This document shows positions 10,701 through 20,376 of a stretch of 36,732 nucleotides of DNA, piece after piece. Source of the stretch: Oscillospiraceae bacterium (GTDB taxonomy: Bacteria > Bacillota > Clostridia > Oscillospirales > Ruminococcaceae). The position numbers and the translations under genes are program-made. The stretch spans positions 1 through 36,732 of the forward strand of contig JAILPP010000099.1 of assembly GCA_024699425.1 (NCBI GenBank), given 5' to 3'. The notes below the pieces were generated by a model. The model saw only the letters and a program-made list of their open reading frames with translations, ran no database searches and was not told where the DNA came from. Within the stretch, counting starts at the first letter, position 1. Each line of letters begins with the position of its first letter.

Positions 10701-12086
10701 AACGTATTCAAAGCCGGAACCATCGGTACGATCGCAGACAAGACGGCGTATGGTTTCGTGAAAAAATATCTGGAAGAACAGGGATTCGCTCTCAACAATG
10801 CAGAACTGAACCGCCTTTCCATCGGCTGTACCGGTATCAAACGAACAACTGGACAGCACCCCGGCGGTATGGTCGTTGTGCCGTCAGATTATGAGGTCTA
10901 CGACTTCACTCCCGTGCAGCATCCGGCAGATGCAGCAGATTCTGATGTGATTACCACACACTTCGACTTCCACTCCATTCATGATACCATTCTGAAACTT
11001 GATGAACTCGGACACGTTGTTCCTACGCTTTACAAGCATCTGGAAGATATGACCGGCAAACTCATCAAGGACGTTCCCGGCTATGACCAAAAGGTCATCC
11101 AGATGTGTACGGACTGTTCGGTGCTTGGCGTGACAGAGGAGGACATCTATTGTAAAACCGGCTCTCTCGGCATTCCCGAAATGGGTACAGGATTCACCAT
11201 CCAGATGCTGCTGGACGCAAAACCAACTAAATTTTCCGACTTTTTGCAGATTTCCGGATTGTCCCACGGTACAGATGTATGGCTCGGAAATGCCAAAGAC
11301 CTGATCGAAGCAGGAACCTGTACGATTTCGGAAGTGATCGGAACCCGTGACAGTATCATGACGACTCTGCTCTATAAGGGTGTCGAACCGAAAATGGCAT
11401 TCCAGATCATGGAATGGACACGTAAAGGAAAAGCGCCCAAGCAGTTCACACCGGAAATTATTCAGATGCTCAAGGACAACAATGTTGAGGACTGGTATAT
11501 TGAAAGCTGCCTGAAAATCAAGTATATGTTCCCGAAAGCACACGCTGCCGCTTATGTCATTGCTGCAATGAAGCTCGGCTGGTTCAAACTCTATATGCCG
11601 CTGGAATACTATTCCACCTATTTTACAGTCCGCGGCGACGATTTCGATGCACCGCTGGCAGTACAGGGAATTGATGCGGTAAAAGCTAAAATCAACGAAC
11701 TGCGGGCAAAAGGCAACGATCGTTCCAAAAAAGAGACGGACTTACTGGATATCCTGATGATCGTCAATGAAATGATGGCACGGGGCTTTGAATTTCTTCC
11801 CATTGACCTGTACAGATCCCATGCCTACAAGTATCTGATTCAGGAGGACGAACGGGATGGACAGCGGCGGATCCGCATTCCCTTTGCGGCCCTCAGCGGC
11901 GTTGGCGGCAATGCGGCAAATTCTGTCTATGAGGCTGTGCAGGAACGTCTGAACAAGGGCGACAGCTTCACTTCTATTGAAGATTTTCAGCAGGCAAGCG
12001 GCTGTTCCAAAACAATTGTGCAGACGCTGCGTGATCTGGGAGCATTCGGAGAACTGCCGGAATCCGATCAGCTTTCTCTGTTCTGA
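7716..12086 (+). CDS. polC: DNA polymerase III alpha subunit, PolC type
   Basis: 1456 aa; PHP domain (VELHCHTNMSAMDAVTPAGDL), embedded exonuclease (IFDVESTGLSPERDRLTEIGAVKV), CPKC...CPKC zinc motif, KTGSLGIPEMGTGF. Confidence 0.97.
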   Translation: MANATLMEFFSQYNKDIPPSVQPGVIEEICYDKELRGDITVIARFPHIAPFADMVRFEKTTRAALELRSLRLEPRYNGELLTQECVSELVQMLKRELPIVNGFLNNADWTWEAEHIHIELNNGGYPILVKFQFTSALEKLIERVFDKKMQITFHGKDTLSEAELTHVIEEVPPEYAPAPPPPPPSSDRFEYIPPPIPDAPQSVASDAVQMDSVKGEDVLIKGRLIRDEPIPIPEALQTRGERVVVYGDIFAIESKDIRGDRRVITYQITDFSGSVTVKLFDAVKKLEAMPLGELKKGVSILVAGKIEDDPFAREPILKPDAIVKRKRKTRKETAEKKRVELHCHTNMSAMDAVTPAGDLIKRAHDWGFPAIAITDHGVVQGFPDAMNAVSGLKDPNFKVIYGCEAYVVNDLDRPKILNGNDERDIHDEIIIFDVESTGLSPERDRLTEIGAVKVRGMQIVDSFDTFVNPERHIPASITELTRISDDMVQDAPKEGEALRKFMEFCGDHPVLAAHNGSFDTTFLNRVARDYNIQFEYNWIDTLILCQSCLPQLSRHKLDAVVKHLKLGTFGHHRANEDAAILAKVYVNLVQKLEKEKGVRVLNDLNEKTDKIDVKKLKSYHQIILVRNQVGLKNLYRLVSYGHLNYYYRHPLLPKSVLLENREGLIFGSACEAGELFTAVVNGKSDEYLENLARFYDYLEIQPIANNEFMIHKGIAENEETLRDYNRKIIALGEKLNIPVVATCDVHFLDPKDAIYRKILTSGQGFSDADNQPPLYLRTTAEMLEEFSYLGAEKAEEIVITNTVRIANACEYVFPIPKGTFTPNIPGAEEDLVRITHERAHEIYGDPLPEIVEKRLDRELSSIIKHGFSVLYMIAQKLVFNSEEHGYHVGSRGSVGSSFVASMAGISEVNPLVPHYVCPKCKYSEFITTGEYGSGFDMPDKKCPKCGAELLKDGHDIPFETFLGFDGDKAPDIDLNFSGEYQSSAHRYTEELFGRDNVFKAGTIGTIADKTAYGFVKKYLEEQGFALNNAELNRLSIGCTGIKRTTGQHPGGMVVVPSDYEVYDFTPVQHPADAADSDVITTHFDFHSIHDTILKLDELGHVVPTLYKHLEDMTGKLIKDVPGYDQKVIQMCTDCSVLGVTEEDIYCKTGSLGIPEMGTGFTIQMLLDAKPTKFSDFLQISGLSHGTDVWLGNAKDLIEAGTCTISEVIGTRDSIMTTLLYKGVEPKMAFQIMEWTRKGKAPKQFTPEIIQMLKDNNVEDWYIESCLKIKYMFPKAHAAAYVIAAMKLGWFKLYMPLEYYSTYFTVRGDDFDAPLAVQGIDAVKAKINELRAKGNDRSKKETDLLDILMIVNEMMARGFEFLPIDLYRSHAYKYLIQEDERDGQRRIRIPFAALSGVGGNAANSVYEAVQERLNKGDSFTSIEDFQQASGCSKTIVQTLRDLGAFGELPESDQLSLF

Positions 12087-12156
12087 CAGAGTTTTTCCGC
12101 ATTGTGGAAAGCGTACCGTCATTTCTCCAAAAATCATGACAATTATGCCAAAGCAG

Positions 12157-12185
12157 TTGACATTATCCTGCTAATATGGTATTAT
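12157..12185 (+). promoter_or_regulatory. Promoter for his operon
   Basis: TTGACA (12157-12162), 17-bp spacer, TATTAT (12180-12185). Confidence 0.75.
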
Positions 12186-12230
12186 GATACTATAGTAACA
12201 CGCTAAAGTGAACAGAAAAGAGGTTTCTAT

Positions 12231-13442
12231 ATGCGCCGATATGATCTGATTACCCCGGAAGGCACACGGGATTATCTCTTTGAAGAGTGCGCCCTCAAAC
12301 GCATTGTGGAGAACCGTACCCGTGAGATCTTCAAATCTATGGGGTATTCCCGCCTGATTACGCCAGGACTCGAATTCTATGATGTATTCAGTCTCAATTC
12401 CCGCTATTTTCCGCAGGAAGAGCTTTGCAAACTCACCGACAACAAGGGAAGACTGATGGTCGTGCGTCCCGATTCGACCATGCCCATTGCCCGTGTCGTT
12501 GCCACCAGACTGCGTGATGCAAAGCTCCCGCTGCGTCTGTATTACACACAGCCTGTCTATCATTTTGCACCGTCCCTCAAAGGCAAAAGCACCGAAGTCA
12601 ATCAGACAGGCATTGAACTGATCGGTTCTTCCTCACGGATGGCGGATGTGGAGGTCATCTCCGCAACCCTCTCTGTGCTGTCCAGTGTGGGCAAGGATAC
12701 ACCTGTCCCGTTCGTTGTCAACTATTCGCTGGAACTGGGCGACGTGCGCATTTTCCGTGAACTGATGCACCGTCTGAATGCAACGCCTGCACAGAAAGAA
12801 GAGATCCGCAGTCTGATCGAATCCAAAAATTACCCTGCTCTGAATGATGTTCTGGACAGACTCGGTGACAATAAGATCACCCGTTCACTGCGCAAACTGC
12901 CGACGCTGTTCGGCGGAGAAGAAGTCTTTGCAAGAGCCGCAGAAGTCTTTCAGGATGAGCGCATTCAGGCGATCCTTGACAATATGCGTGAGCTTTACAA
13001 GACCGTCTGCGCAATCCGTAAGGAAGGCAATGTTATTGTGGATCTCGGACTTGTCAACAAGACGGATTACTATACCGGTCTTGTCATCAAGGGCTATCTG
13101 GAAGGATATGGCGAGGAAGTCATCTCCGGCGGCCGCTATGACAGACTGCTTTCGGATTTCGGCTATGATGAACCTGCTGTCGGCATGGCAGTCAATGTCG
13201 ATGCTGTCGCAAATGTCATCGGCAAGAAATATACCCCTGTTCCTGAGCCAGTGGACGTGCTGATCGCTGCGGAAGAGGGCTGCGAGGCAAAGGCTGTCCT
13301 GCTCTCGGAAAAACTGCGTGAACAGGGAAAACGGACAGAGTTCGCTCCGGATTTTGAATCCGCAGAGGACTATGCCGCAAATCACGGAATCCATCTGCTT
13401 GTGGAAGTATCCGAAAATGCGGAAAAGGAGGTGCAGTTATGA
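12231..13442 (+). CDS. hisZ: ATP phosphoribosyltransferase regulatory subunit
   Basis: HisRS-like paralogue: LITPEGTRDYLFEECALKR, MVVRPDSTMPIARVVATRL, YTGLVIKGY; upstream of short-form HisG. Confidence 0.93.
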   Translation: MRRYDLITPEGTRDYLFEECALKRIVENRTREIFKSMGYSRLITPGLEFYDVFSLNSRYFPQEELCKLTDNKGRLMVVRPDSTMPIARVVATRLRDAKLPLRLYYTQPVYHFAPSLKGKSTEVNQTGIELIGSSSRMADVEVISATLSVLSSVGKDTPVPFVVNYSLELGDVRIFRELMHRLNATPAQKEEIRSLIESKNYPALNDVLDRLGDNKITRSLRKLPTLFGGEEVFARAAEVFQDERIQAILDNMRELYKTVCAIRKEGNVIVDLGLVNKTDYYTGLVIKGYLEGYGEEVISGGRYDRLLSDFGYDEPAVGMAVNVDAVANVIGKKYTPVPEPVDVLIAAEEGCEAKAVLLSEKLREQGKRTEFAPDFESAEDYAANHGIHLLVEVSENAEKEVQL

Positions 13443-14086
13443 TGGATAAACCGCTGAGAATCGCCCTTACCAAGGGCAGACTGGAAAAAGATACCGTTGC
13501 TTTGCTTGAAAGTCTGGGGTACGACTGCACCGCTGTTCATGAAAAGGGCAGACGGCTGATCCTCCCCATTCCTGACGGCAATCTCGAAGTCGTGCTTGCA
13601 AAGGCAGCAGATGTTATCACCTATGTAGAGCATGGCGTTTGTGATATGGGTGTTGTCGGCAAGGATACGCTCATGGAAATGAACGGTAAATTGTTTGAGC
13701 TTGTGAATCTCGGATTCGGCAAGTGCAAATTCGCCCTTGCTACCAAAAAAGATTATCCGTTCTATGACGGTTTCGGTGTCAAAACCATTGCTTCCAAATA
13801 CCCGAATGTGACCCGTGCATTCTTTGAAAATAAGGGCATGGACGTGGATATTGTCAAAATCGAAGGCTCTGTGGAACTCGCCCCGCTGCTGGGACTGGCT
13901 GACGGCATTGTGGACATCGTGGAGACAGGAACAACCCTGAAAGAAAATGGTCTGGAAGTCGTTGAGGACGTGGCACAGGTTTCCGCACGTCTGATCGTCA
14001 ACACGGTCAGCCTGAAATTGCGTCAGCAGGAAATTGAAGAGCTTGTAAAGAAAGTGGAGGAGAAGATCAATGATAAAGCAGATTAA
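13439..14086 (+). CDS. hisG: ATP phosphoribosyltransferase, short form
   Basis: LRIALTKGRLEKDTVALLE; GLADGIVDIVETGTTLKENGL; 215 aa. Confidence 0.96.
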   Translation: MMDKPLRIALTKGRLEKDTVALLESLGYDCTAVHEKGRRLILPIPDGNLEVVLAKAADVITYVEHGVCDMGVVGKDTLMEMNGKLFELVNLGFGKCKFALATKKDYPFYDGFGVKTIASKYPNVTRAFFENKGMDVDIVKIEGSVELAPLLGLADGIVDIVETGTTLKENGLEVVEDVAQVSARLIVNTVSLKLRQQEIEELVKKVEEKINDKAD

Positions 14087-15359
14087 ATGCGACGGAACAT
14101 CTGAATACGAGTTCCTGAAGGAGCTTTCCAGACGCAGCGGCGAAACTGACCGCAAGGTGACACAGATTGTGACCGAAATCATCGACACCGTTCGTGAGGG
14201 CGGCGATGAGGCTGTCAAGGAGTATACCAAGAAATTCGACGGCAATCTGCCGCAGTATTATGAAGTGCCCCGTGAAGTCATCAATGATGCGCTCACATCG
14301 GCAGATCAGGATTTTGTAAACGCACTTCTGAACGCACAGGAGAATATTGCCAATTTTCACAACCGCCAGAAGCCGCAGGGTTTCACCGATGCACAGGCAA
14401 ACGGCGTGATTCTGGGACAGCGTGTCCGCGGACTGGAAAGAGTCGGTCTGTATGTTCCCGGCGGCACGGCAGCCTATCCGTCAAGTGTGCTGATGAATGC
14501 AATTCCTGCCAAAATTGCAGGGGTCAAAGAAATCATCATGGTGACACCGCCCTGCAAGGACGGTACACCGAACAAGGATATTCTCGTTGCGGCTGCGATC
14601 TGCGGCGTGGACAGAGTATTCCTCTCCGGCGGCGCACAGGCAATCGCAGCGCTTGCCTATGGTACAGAGGAGATCCCGAAGGTGGACAAGATCGTCGGAC
14701 CCGGAAATATTTTTGTTGCAACAGCGAAAAAACTTCTCTACGGCGTGGTCGATATTGATATGATCGCAGGACCGAGTGAAATTCTCGTCATGGCTGACCA
14801 CACCGCTGACCCGAAGTTCGTAGCCGCCGACCTCATGAGTCAGGCAGAACACGACAAGCTCGCCTCTTCAATCCTCATCACAACCGACCCGACCCTCCCC
14901 GATAAGGTAGAGACGGAAGTACAGCGGCAGATGGCTTATCTGGAACGCCGTGAGATCATTCAAAGTTCGATGGAGAATTACGGCGTGATGCTCATCGCAA
15001 GAGACAAGGCACAGGCAATTGAACTTGCAAATGCCATTGCTCCGGAACATCTCGAAGTCTGCATGGAAAATCCGCTGGAATACATCGGGTGTCTGGACAA
15101 TGCAGGCAGTGTGTTCCTCGGTTCCTATGCATCTGAGCCGCTGGGTGACTACTACGCAGGGCCGAACCACGTTCTTCCGACCTCCGGTACGGCAAGATTC
15201 TTCTCGCCGCTGGGCGTGAACAGCTTCCTCAAGCGTTCCAGCTACATCTATTACACCGAAGATGCCCTGCGTGAAGCCAAGGACGATATTGTCCTGATTG
15301 CCGAGCGTGAAGGTCTGACGGCACACGCAAATGCGATCAAAGTCCGGTTTGAGAACTGA
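14070..15359 (+). CDS. hisD: Histidinol dehydrogenase
   Basis: GLYVPGGTAAYPSSVLM; KIVGPGNIFV; GPSEILVMAD; AGPNHVLPTSGTARF. Confidence 0.97.
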   Translation: MIKQIKCDGTSEYEFLKELSRRSGETDRKVTQIVTEIIDTVREGGDEAVKEYTKKFDGNLPQYYEVPREVINDALTSADQDFVNALLNAQENIANFHNRQKPQGFTDAQANGVILGQRVRGLERVGLYVPGGTAAYPSSVLMNAIPAKIAGVKEIIMVTPPCKDGTPNKDILVAAAICGVDRVFLSGGAQAIAALAYGTEEIPKVDKIVGPGNIFVATAKKLLYGVVDIDMIAGPSEILVMADHTADPKFVAADLMSQAEHDKLASSILITTDPTLPDKVETEVQRQMAYLERREIIQSSMENYGVMLIARDKAQAIELANAIAPEHLEVCMENPLEYIGCLDNAGSVFLGSYASEPLGDYYAGPNHVLPTSGTARFFSPLGVNSFLKRSSYIYYTEDALREAKDDIVLIAEREGLTAHANAIKVRFEN

Positions 15360-15396
15360 TGCATTTTAGCAGAAAATTCTGTTTTACGCGATCGCC

Positions 15397-15468
15397 ATGA
15401 GCGAGGATTGGAACACGATGATCTGGGACAACGGCGATAACCGTTTGATCTACATAAAAAAGAACTAA
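15397..15468 (+). CDS. Possible 23-aa small ORF between hisD and hisC (MSEDWNTMIWDNGDNRLIYIKKN)
   Basis: Open ATG-to-TAA frame whose stop overlaps the hisC Shine-Dalgarno; no clear SD of its own. Confidence 0.2.
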   Translation: MSEDWNTMIWDNGDNRLIYIKKN

Positions 15469-15479
15469 AGGAGCAGTTT

Positions 15480-16547
15480 ATGAGTTGGGAAGATAACGTC
15501 CGCAAGGTCGTACCCTATACACCCGGCGAACAGCCGAAACTTGATGATATCATCAAGCTCAATACCAATGAAAACCCCTATCCGCCTGCACCTGCCGTGC
15601 AGGAAATTCTCGACAGCTTCGATATTTCCCTGATGCGTAAGTACCCCGACCCGAATGCACAGATTCTGGTCGATGCACTGGCGAAAACTTACGGCGTGAA
15701 GTCCTCACAGGTCTTTGTGGGCGTGGGCTCTGATGATGTCATTTCCATGGCATTCATGACATTTTTCAATGGCAGCAAGCCGATCTTGTTCCCGGATGTG
15801 ACCTATTCGTTTTATGATGTCTGGGCAGATGTGTACCGTATCCCGTACAGACTGATTCCTCTGACGGATGATTTCCGCATCGAACCAAAGGATTACGCAC
15901 AGGAAAACGGCGGCATCATCTTCCCGAATCCCAACGCCCCGACCGGCGTACTGGAATCCCTCGGAACCATTGAGGAGATCATCAGCGCAAATCCGGATTC
16001 TATCGTCATTGTAGACGAAGCCTATATTGATTTCGGCGGAATGTCGGCACTTCCGCTTCTGGACAAATATGAAAACCTGCTCATCGTGCAGACCTTCTCC
16101 AAATCCCGTTCTATGGCAGGAATGCGCATTGGCTTTGCGATCGGTTCGGGAAAGCTGATACGGTATATGAACGATGTGAAATTCTCCGTCAACTCCTACA
16201 CCATGAATCAGCTCACACTGCTGTGCGGTGCTAAGACACTGGAGGACGATGCCTATTTCTGTAACACAACCTCTAAGATCATCGCCACCCGTGAAGATGC
16301 CAAAACGAAACTGGCAGAACTGGGATTCACATTCCCGGATTCGTACAGCAATTTTATCTTCGCAAAACATCAGACAGCAGATGCAGCTATGATTTTTGAT
16401 CAGCTCAAAAAGTGCCGTATCTTCGTCCGCTACTGGAATAAGCCCCGTATTTCGCAGTATCTTCGCATTACCGTCGGCACACCGCAAGAAATGGACCGCC
16501 TGTACACCGCACTGACGGAAATTTTAGCTGAGGAGGAAACTGCATGA
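15480..16547 (+). CDS. hisC: Histidinol-phosphate aminotransferase
   Basis: LNTNENPYPPAPAV; NPNAPTG; IVDEAYIDFGG; QTFSKSRSMAGMRIGFAIG. Confidence 0.96.
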   Translation: MSWEDNVRKVVPYTPGEQPKLDDIIKLNTNENPYPPAPAVQEILDSFDISLMRKYPDPNAQILVDALAKTYGVKSSQVFVGVGSDDVISMAFMTFFNGSKPILFPDVTYSFYDVWADVYRIPYRLIPLTDDFRIEPKDYAQENGGIIFPNPNAPTGVLESLGTIEEIISANPDSIVIVDEAYIDFGGMSALPLLDKYENLLIVQTFSKSRSMAGMRIGFAIGSGKLIRYMNDVKFSVNSYTMNQLTLLCGAKTLEDDAYFCNTTSKIIATREDAKTKLAELGFTFPDSYSNFIFAKHQTADAAMIFDQLKKCRIFVRYWNKPRISQYLRITVGTPQEMDRLYTALTEILAEEETA

Positions 16548-17125
16548 ATACGGCAACCGTAACCAGAACTTCAAAAGAAACAGATATTACCGTGACGATC
16601 CTGCCTAAAAACGGCAAACACGAAATTTCAACAGGTATCGGCTTTTTTGACCATATGCTGACCGCCATGACCGTTCACAGCCGTATCCCCATGCAAATCA
16701 AAGCAGTCGGAGACCTCCATGTGGATGCCCACCATACGGTTGAGGATACCGGTATCGTGTTAGGGCAGGCGCTTGCTGCTGCCCTCGGTGACAAAAGCGG
16801 TATCGTTCGCTACGGAAGTGCCTATATTCCAATGGATGAGAGCCTTGCCTTCTGCTGCATGGACATCTGCAACCGTCCGTTTCTGGTATACAACGCAGAG
16901 TTTACAAATCCCATGATCGGCGCTTATGACACTTGTCTGACTGAAGAATTCCTGCGGGCATTTGCATTCAATGCGGGTATCACGCTCCATGCTAATGTCA
17001 TGTACGGCAAAAATGACCATCACAAAACTGAGGCACTCTTCAAGGCAGTTGCCCACGCCCTGCGCATCGCATCGGCACCGTCCGGAACAGGCGAGGCGTT
17101 TTCAACGAAAGGACTATTAGGATGA
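16544..17125 (+). CDS. hisB: Imidazoleglycerol-phosphate dehydratase
   Basis: GIGFFDHMLTAMTVH; DAHHTVEDTGIVLGQAL; NDHHKTEALFKAVAHALR. Confidence 0.97.
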   Translation: MNTATVTRTSKETDITVTILPKNGKHEISTGIGFFDHMLTAMTVHSRIPMQIKAVGDLHVDAHHTVEDTGIVLGQALAAALGDKSGIVRYGSAYIPMDESLAFCCMDICNRPFLVYNAEFTNPMIGAYDTCLTEEFLRAFAFNAGITLHANVMYGKNDHHKTEALFKAVAHALRIASAPSGTGEAFSTKGLLG

Positions 17126-17724
17126 TTGCAATTGTAGATTATGGTGCCGGAAATATTTTCAGCGTCAAGAATGCGCTGGATTATCTCGGACTGGACAGCA
17201 AACTGACCGATTCTGCCGATGAGATCCGTGCTGCCGATGAAGTGATTCTCCCCGGCGTAGGTGCATTTCCGGCAGCCATGAAAATGCTGGAAAGCAAAGG
17301 ACTCATTCCCGTTCTGAAAACGGAGGCTCAGAAAAAACCGCTTCTCGGTATCTGTCTCGGAATGCAGATGCTTCTTGAAAAAAGCTATGAATTTGAGGAG
17401 TGCAGCGGTCTGGGACTCATTCCCGGAACGGTGGAGCGCATTGATGCGCCCGGTCTTATCATTCCGCATATGGGCTGGAATAAACTGGAAATGGGCATTG
17501 CGTGCCCGCTTTTGCAGAATCTACCCGCAGAAGCCTATGTGTATTTCGTGCATTCCTATGCGGCAAGACACTGCGAAACATCTCTTGCGGCATGGGTCGA
17601 GTACGGCGGGCAGATTCCTGCAATGGTCTATGACGGCGGCAATGTATACGGTGCGCAGTTCCATCCGGAGAAATCCGGTGAAGTGGGATTGCAGATTCTG
17701 CGGAATTTCGGAGGTCTGGTATGA
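17122..17724 (+). CDS. hisH: Imidazole glycerol phosphate synthase, glutamine amidotransferase subunit
   Basis: IAIVDYGAGNIFSVKNAL; LLGICLGMQMLLE; GAQFHPEKSGEVGLQILRNF. Confidence 0.97.
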   Translation: MIAIVDYGAGNIFSVKNALDYLGLDSKLTDSADEIRAADEVILPGVGAFPAAMKMLESKGLIPVLKTEAQKKPLLGICLGMQMLLEKSYEFEECSGLGLIPGTVERIDAPGLIIPHMGWNKLEMGIACPLLQNLPAEAYVYFVHSYAARHCETSLAAWVEYGGQIPAMVYDGGNVYGAQFHPEKSGEVGLQILRNFGGLV

Positions 17725-18437
17725 TTATTTTACCTGCAATTGACATCAAGGACGGAAACTGCGTCCGTCTTGTACGCGGCGATTACGGCACAGCCCACAA
17801 GGTCGCAGAGGACTATATGCAGACGGCACAGAGCTTTGTCAAAGCCGGTGCGGACTGGATTCATATGGTCGATCTGGACGGTGCGAAAGATGCAAAGCCC
17901 GTCAACACAGACATTTTCCTCGATGTGGCAAAAAATACCCCCCTCAAGGTCGAAGTCGGCGGCGGTATCCGCACGATGGAAACAATGGAAATGTATCTCT
18001 CCGGCGGTGTTTCCCGTGTGATCCTTGGCAGTGTGGCGCTGAAAAATCCCGATCTTGTGGCGCAGGCAATCAGGGAATACGGCGAAAAGGTCGCAGTCGG
18101 CATTGATGCGAAAAACGGCTTTGTAGCGGTGGAAGGCTGGCTGGATGCCTCTACTGTGGATTATATTTTCCTTGCAAGGGAAATGGAGAAAATAGGTGTC
18201 AGAACAGTCATCTTCACGGATATTTCCAAGGACGGCACGCTTTCTGGTGTCAATGCCGAACAGCTCAAAGCGCTGCATGATGCTGTCTCCATGAATGTGA
18301 TCGCATCGGGCGGTGTCCATACGATAGAGGATATTAAAATCTGCTGCAATATGGGACTTTACGGTACGATTGCGGGCAAGTCGCTCTATCAGGGAACACT
18401 TGACCTCGCAGAAGCGGTCGCCTGTGCAAGGGCATAA
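17721..18437 (+). CDS. hisA: ProFAR isomerase
   Basis: ILPAIDIKDGNCVRLVRGDY; VGGGIRTMETMEMYL; TDISKDGTLSGVN. Confidence 0.97.
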   Translation: MIILPAIDIKDGNCVRLVRGDYGTAHKVAEDYMQTAQSFVKAGADWIHMVDLDGAKDAKPVNTDIFLDVAKNTPLKVEVGGGIRTMETMEMYLSGGVSRVILGSVALKNPDLVAQAIREYGEKVAVGIDAKNGFVAVEGWLDASTVDYIFLAREMEKIGVRTVIFTDISKDGTLSGVNAEQLKALHDAVSMNVIASGGVHTIEDIKICCNMGLYGTIAGKSLYQGTLDLAEAVACARA

Positions 18438-18455
18438 TTGCAGGAGTAACAGTGT

Positions 18456-18899
18456 ATGGCTGAAATCAGAGTTATGACCGTCGCCGACTATGACGAAGTG
18501 TACGACCTCTGGCTGCATACGCCCGGCATGGGACTGAATACTATGGATGACAGCAGGGAAGGCATTGCAAAGTATCTGAAACGAAATCCCTCGACCTGCT
18601 TTGCTGCTTTTGCAGATGGGAAGCTCATCGGCTGCATTCTTGCAGGACATGACGGGCGGAGGGGATATATTTATCATACTGCCGTCCTGCCGGAATTCCG
18701 AAAGCAGGGAATTGCACGCTCATTGGTAAAACATTCCATGTCTGCATTGGAACAAGAGGAAATTCATAAGGTCGCACTGGTGGCATTCGGGCGCAATGCG
18801 TTTGGAAACGGCTTCTGGGAGAAAATCGGCTTTACCGTCCGTGACGATCTGGTCTATCGGAATAAAAGTATTCATGATCTGGAACGAATTGATACATAA
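18456..18899 (+). CDS. GNAT family N-acetyltransferase inside the his operon
   Basis: [55 protein letters not shown]. Confidence 0.9.
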   Translation: MAEIRVMTVADYDEVYDLWLHTPGMGLNTMDDSREGIAKYLKRNPSTCFAAFADGKLIGCILAGHDGRRGYIYHTAVLPEFRKQGIARSLVKHSMSALEQEEIHKVALVAFGRNAFGNGFWEKIGFTVRDDLVYRNKSIHDLERIDT

Positions 18900-18910
18900 A
18901 GGAGGGCAAT

Positions 18911-19666
18911 ATGCTCGCAAAACGAATTATCCCCTGTCTGGACGTGCGTGACGGCAGGGTCGTCAAGGGCGTGAATTTCGAGGGCATCCGTGAAGTCGGT
19001 GATCCCGTGGAATGCGCCGCAGAGTATAACAAACAGGGCGCTGACGAGATCGTGTTCTATGACATTACTGCATCCCATGAAGGGCGCGGTGTGATGCTTG
19101 ATGTGGTGCGTGAGACTGCAAAGCGTGTATTCGTACCGCTGACTGTCGGCGGCGGTATCAAAACCGTGGACGATATCCGTGAAACGCTCCGTGCAGGTGC
19201 AGACAAGGTGAGTGTCAATTCGCAGGCAGTGAAAAATCCGCAGCTCATCAAGGACGGTGCGGATATTTTCGGGAGTCAGTGCATCTGCGTCGGCATTGAT
19301 GCAAAGAAAACACCTGTCGGCAACTGGACAGTCTATATCAACGGCGGACGTATTGACATGGGAATTGATCTGCTTGACTGGGTGAAACAGGTCGAGCGCC
19401 TTGGCGCAGGAGAAATCTGCCTCAATTCCATCGACACGGACGGCGTGAAGGGCGGCTTTGATCTGCCCATGCTCAAAACCGTTGTCGATTCTGTAAGCAT
19501 TCCGGTCATTGCATCGGGCGGTGCGGGAAAGCTGGGCGATTTTGCCGAAGCTTTTCAGAAAACGGACTGCTCCGCAGCACTTGCCGCATCGCTGTTTCAT
19601 TTCAGGGAACTGACCGTGCAGCAGGTCAAGGACGACTGCCGTGCAAAAGGCATCATCGTGCGCTGA
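18911..19666 (+). CDS. hisF: Imidazole glycerol phosphate synthase, cyclase subunit
   Basis: [52 protein letters not shown]. Confidence 0.97.
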   Translation: MLAKRIIPCLDVRDGRVVKGVNFEGIREVGDPVECAAEYNKQGADEIVFYDITASHEGRGVMLDVVRETAKRVFVPLTVGGGIKTVDDIRETLRAGADKVSVNSQAVKNPQLIKDGADIFGSQCICVGIDAKKTPVGNWTVYINGGRIDMGIDLLDWVKQVERLGAGEICLNSIDTDGVKGGFDLPMLKTVVDSVSIPVIASGGAGKLGDFAEAFQKTDCSAALAASLFHFRELTVQQVKDDCRAKGIIVR

Positions 19667-20373
19667 TGCTTTATGCGACCTATTCCGAATGCGAGGAGAC
19701 GATCGTCCGGGCAGGAATTGATGCGATCCGTGCGTATTTCCGAACTGCAAATAAGCAGAAAAAGCGTGATCTTCTGTTTTGTCTCGACAAATATCTTGAC
19801 CCGTGGTTCGGTTATAATCTGCCCTATGCAGAGGAAATTTTCTGTTTTTTGGAAGAAATTGTTCTTTCATCGGGAGAATGCGTGGACATTGCAGAGGATG
19901 CGCTGAACCTGATCGGCAGCTACGGTCACACAACCGATATACTGGAGGAGCATCTTGATCTCGTACCGGAATCGCTGCAATTTTATGCGAAAATTGTCAT
20001 TGCGGAATCGAAAGGAGTGCTTTATATGGGATTTGCACTGAATGATCTCGACAGGTATTTCATCAAGTCCGATCTCATCCCCGCCATTGCGGTGGATGTG
20101 AAAACGGGGCAGGTGCTTATGCTTGCCTACATGAACAAGGAAAGCCTGCGTAAAACGCTGGAGACCGGTTATACATGGTACTGGTCCCGTTCCCGTCAGG
20201 AGCTTTGGAACAAGGGCGCTACGTCCGGACATCTGCAAAAGGTCGTATCCATTTTTGCGGACTGCGACAATGACACGCTGCTTGTCAAAGTCGAGCAGAC
20301 AGGTGCAGCTTGCCACACGGGGAATTATTCCTGCTTCTTTACGCAGATTTACGGCGAACCTGAAATGAAATAA
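19666..20373 (+). CDS. hisI: Phosphoribosyl-AMP cyclohydrolase with ~120-aa unknown N-terminal region, or two alternative starts (HisI alone 20026-20373)
   Basis: HisI motifs ([42 protein letters not shown]) are confined to the C-terminal ~115 aa. AAAGGAG at 20011-20017 precedes an in-frame ATG at 20026. Confidence 0.88.
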   Translation: MLYATYSECEETIVRAGIDAIRAYFRTANKQKKRDLLFCLDKYLDPWFGYNLPYAEEIFCFLEEIVLSSGECVDIAEDALNLIGSYGHTTDILEEHLDLVPESLQFYAKIVIAESKGVLYMGFALNDLDRYFIKSDLIPAIAVDVKTGQVLMLAYMNKESLRKTLETGYTWYWSRSRQELWNKGATSGHLQKVVSIFADCDNDTLLVKVEQTGAACHTGNYSCFFTQIYGEPEMK

Positions 20374-20376
20374 GCG

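Noticed and set aside
12086-12231. T-box or classical leader-peptide attenuator ahead of the his operon
   Set aside because: The promoter lies about 45 bp upstream of hisZ, leaving no room for a T-box; no His-rich leader peptide is visible.
18872-19933. 353-aa minus-strand ORF opposite hisF and the hisI region
   Set aside because: Antisense to hisF; no domain signature.
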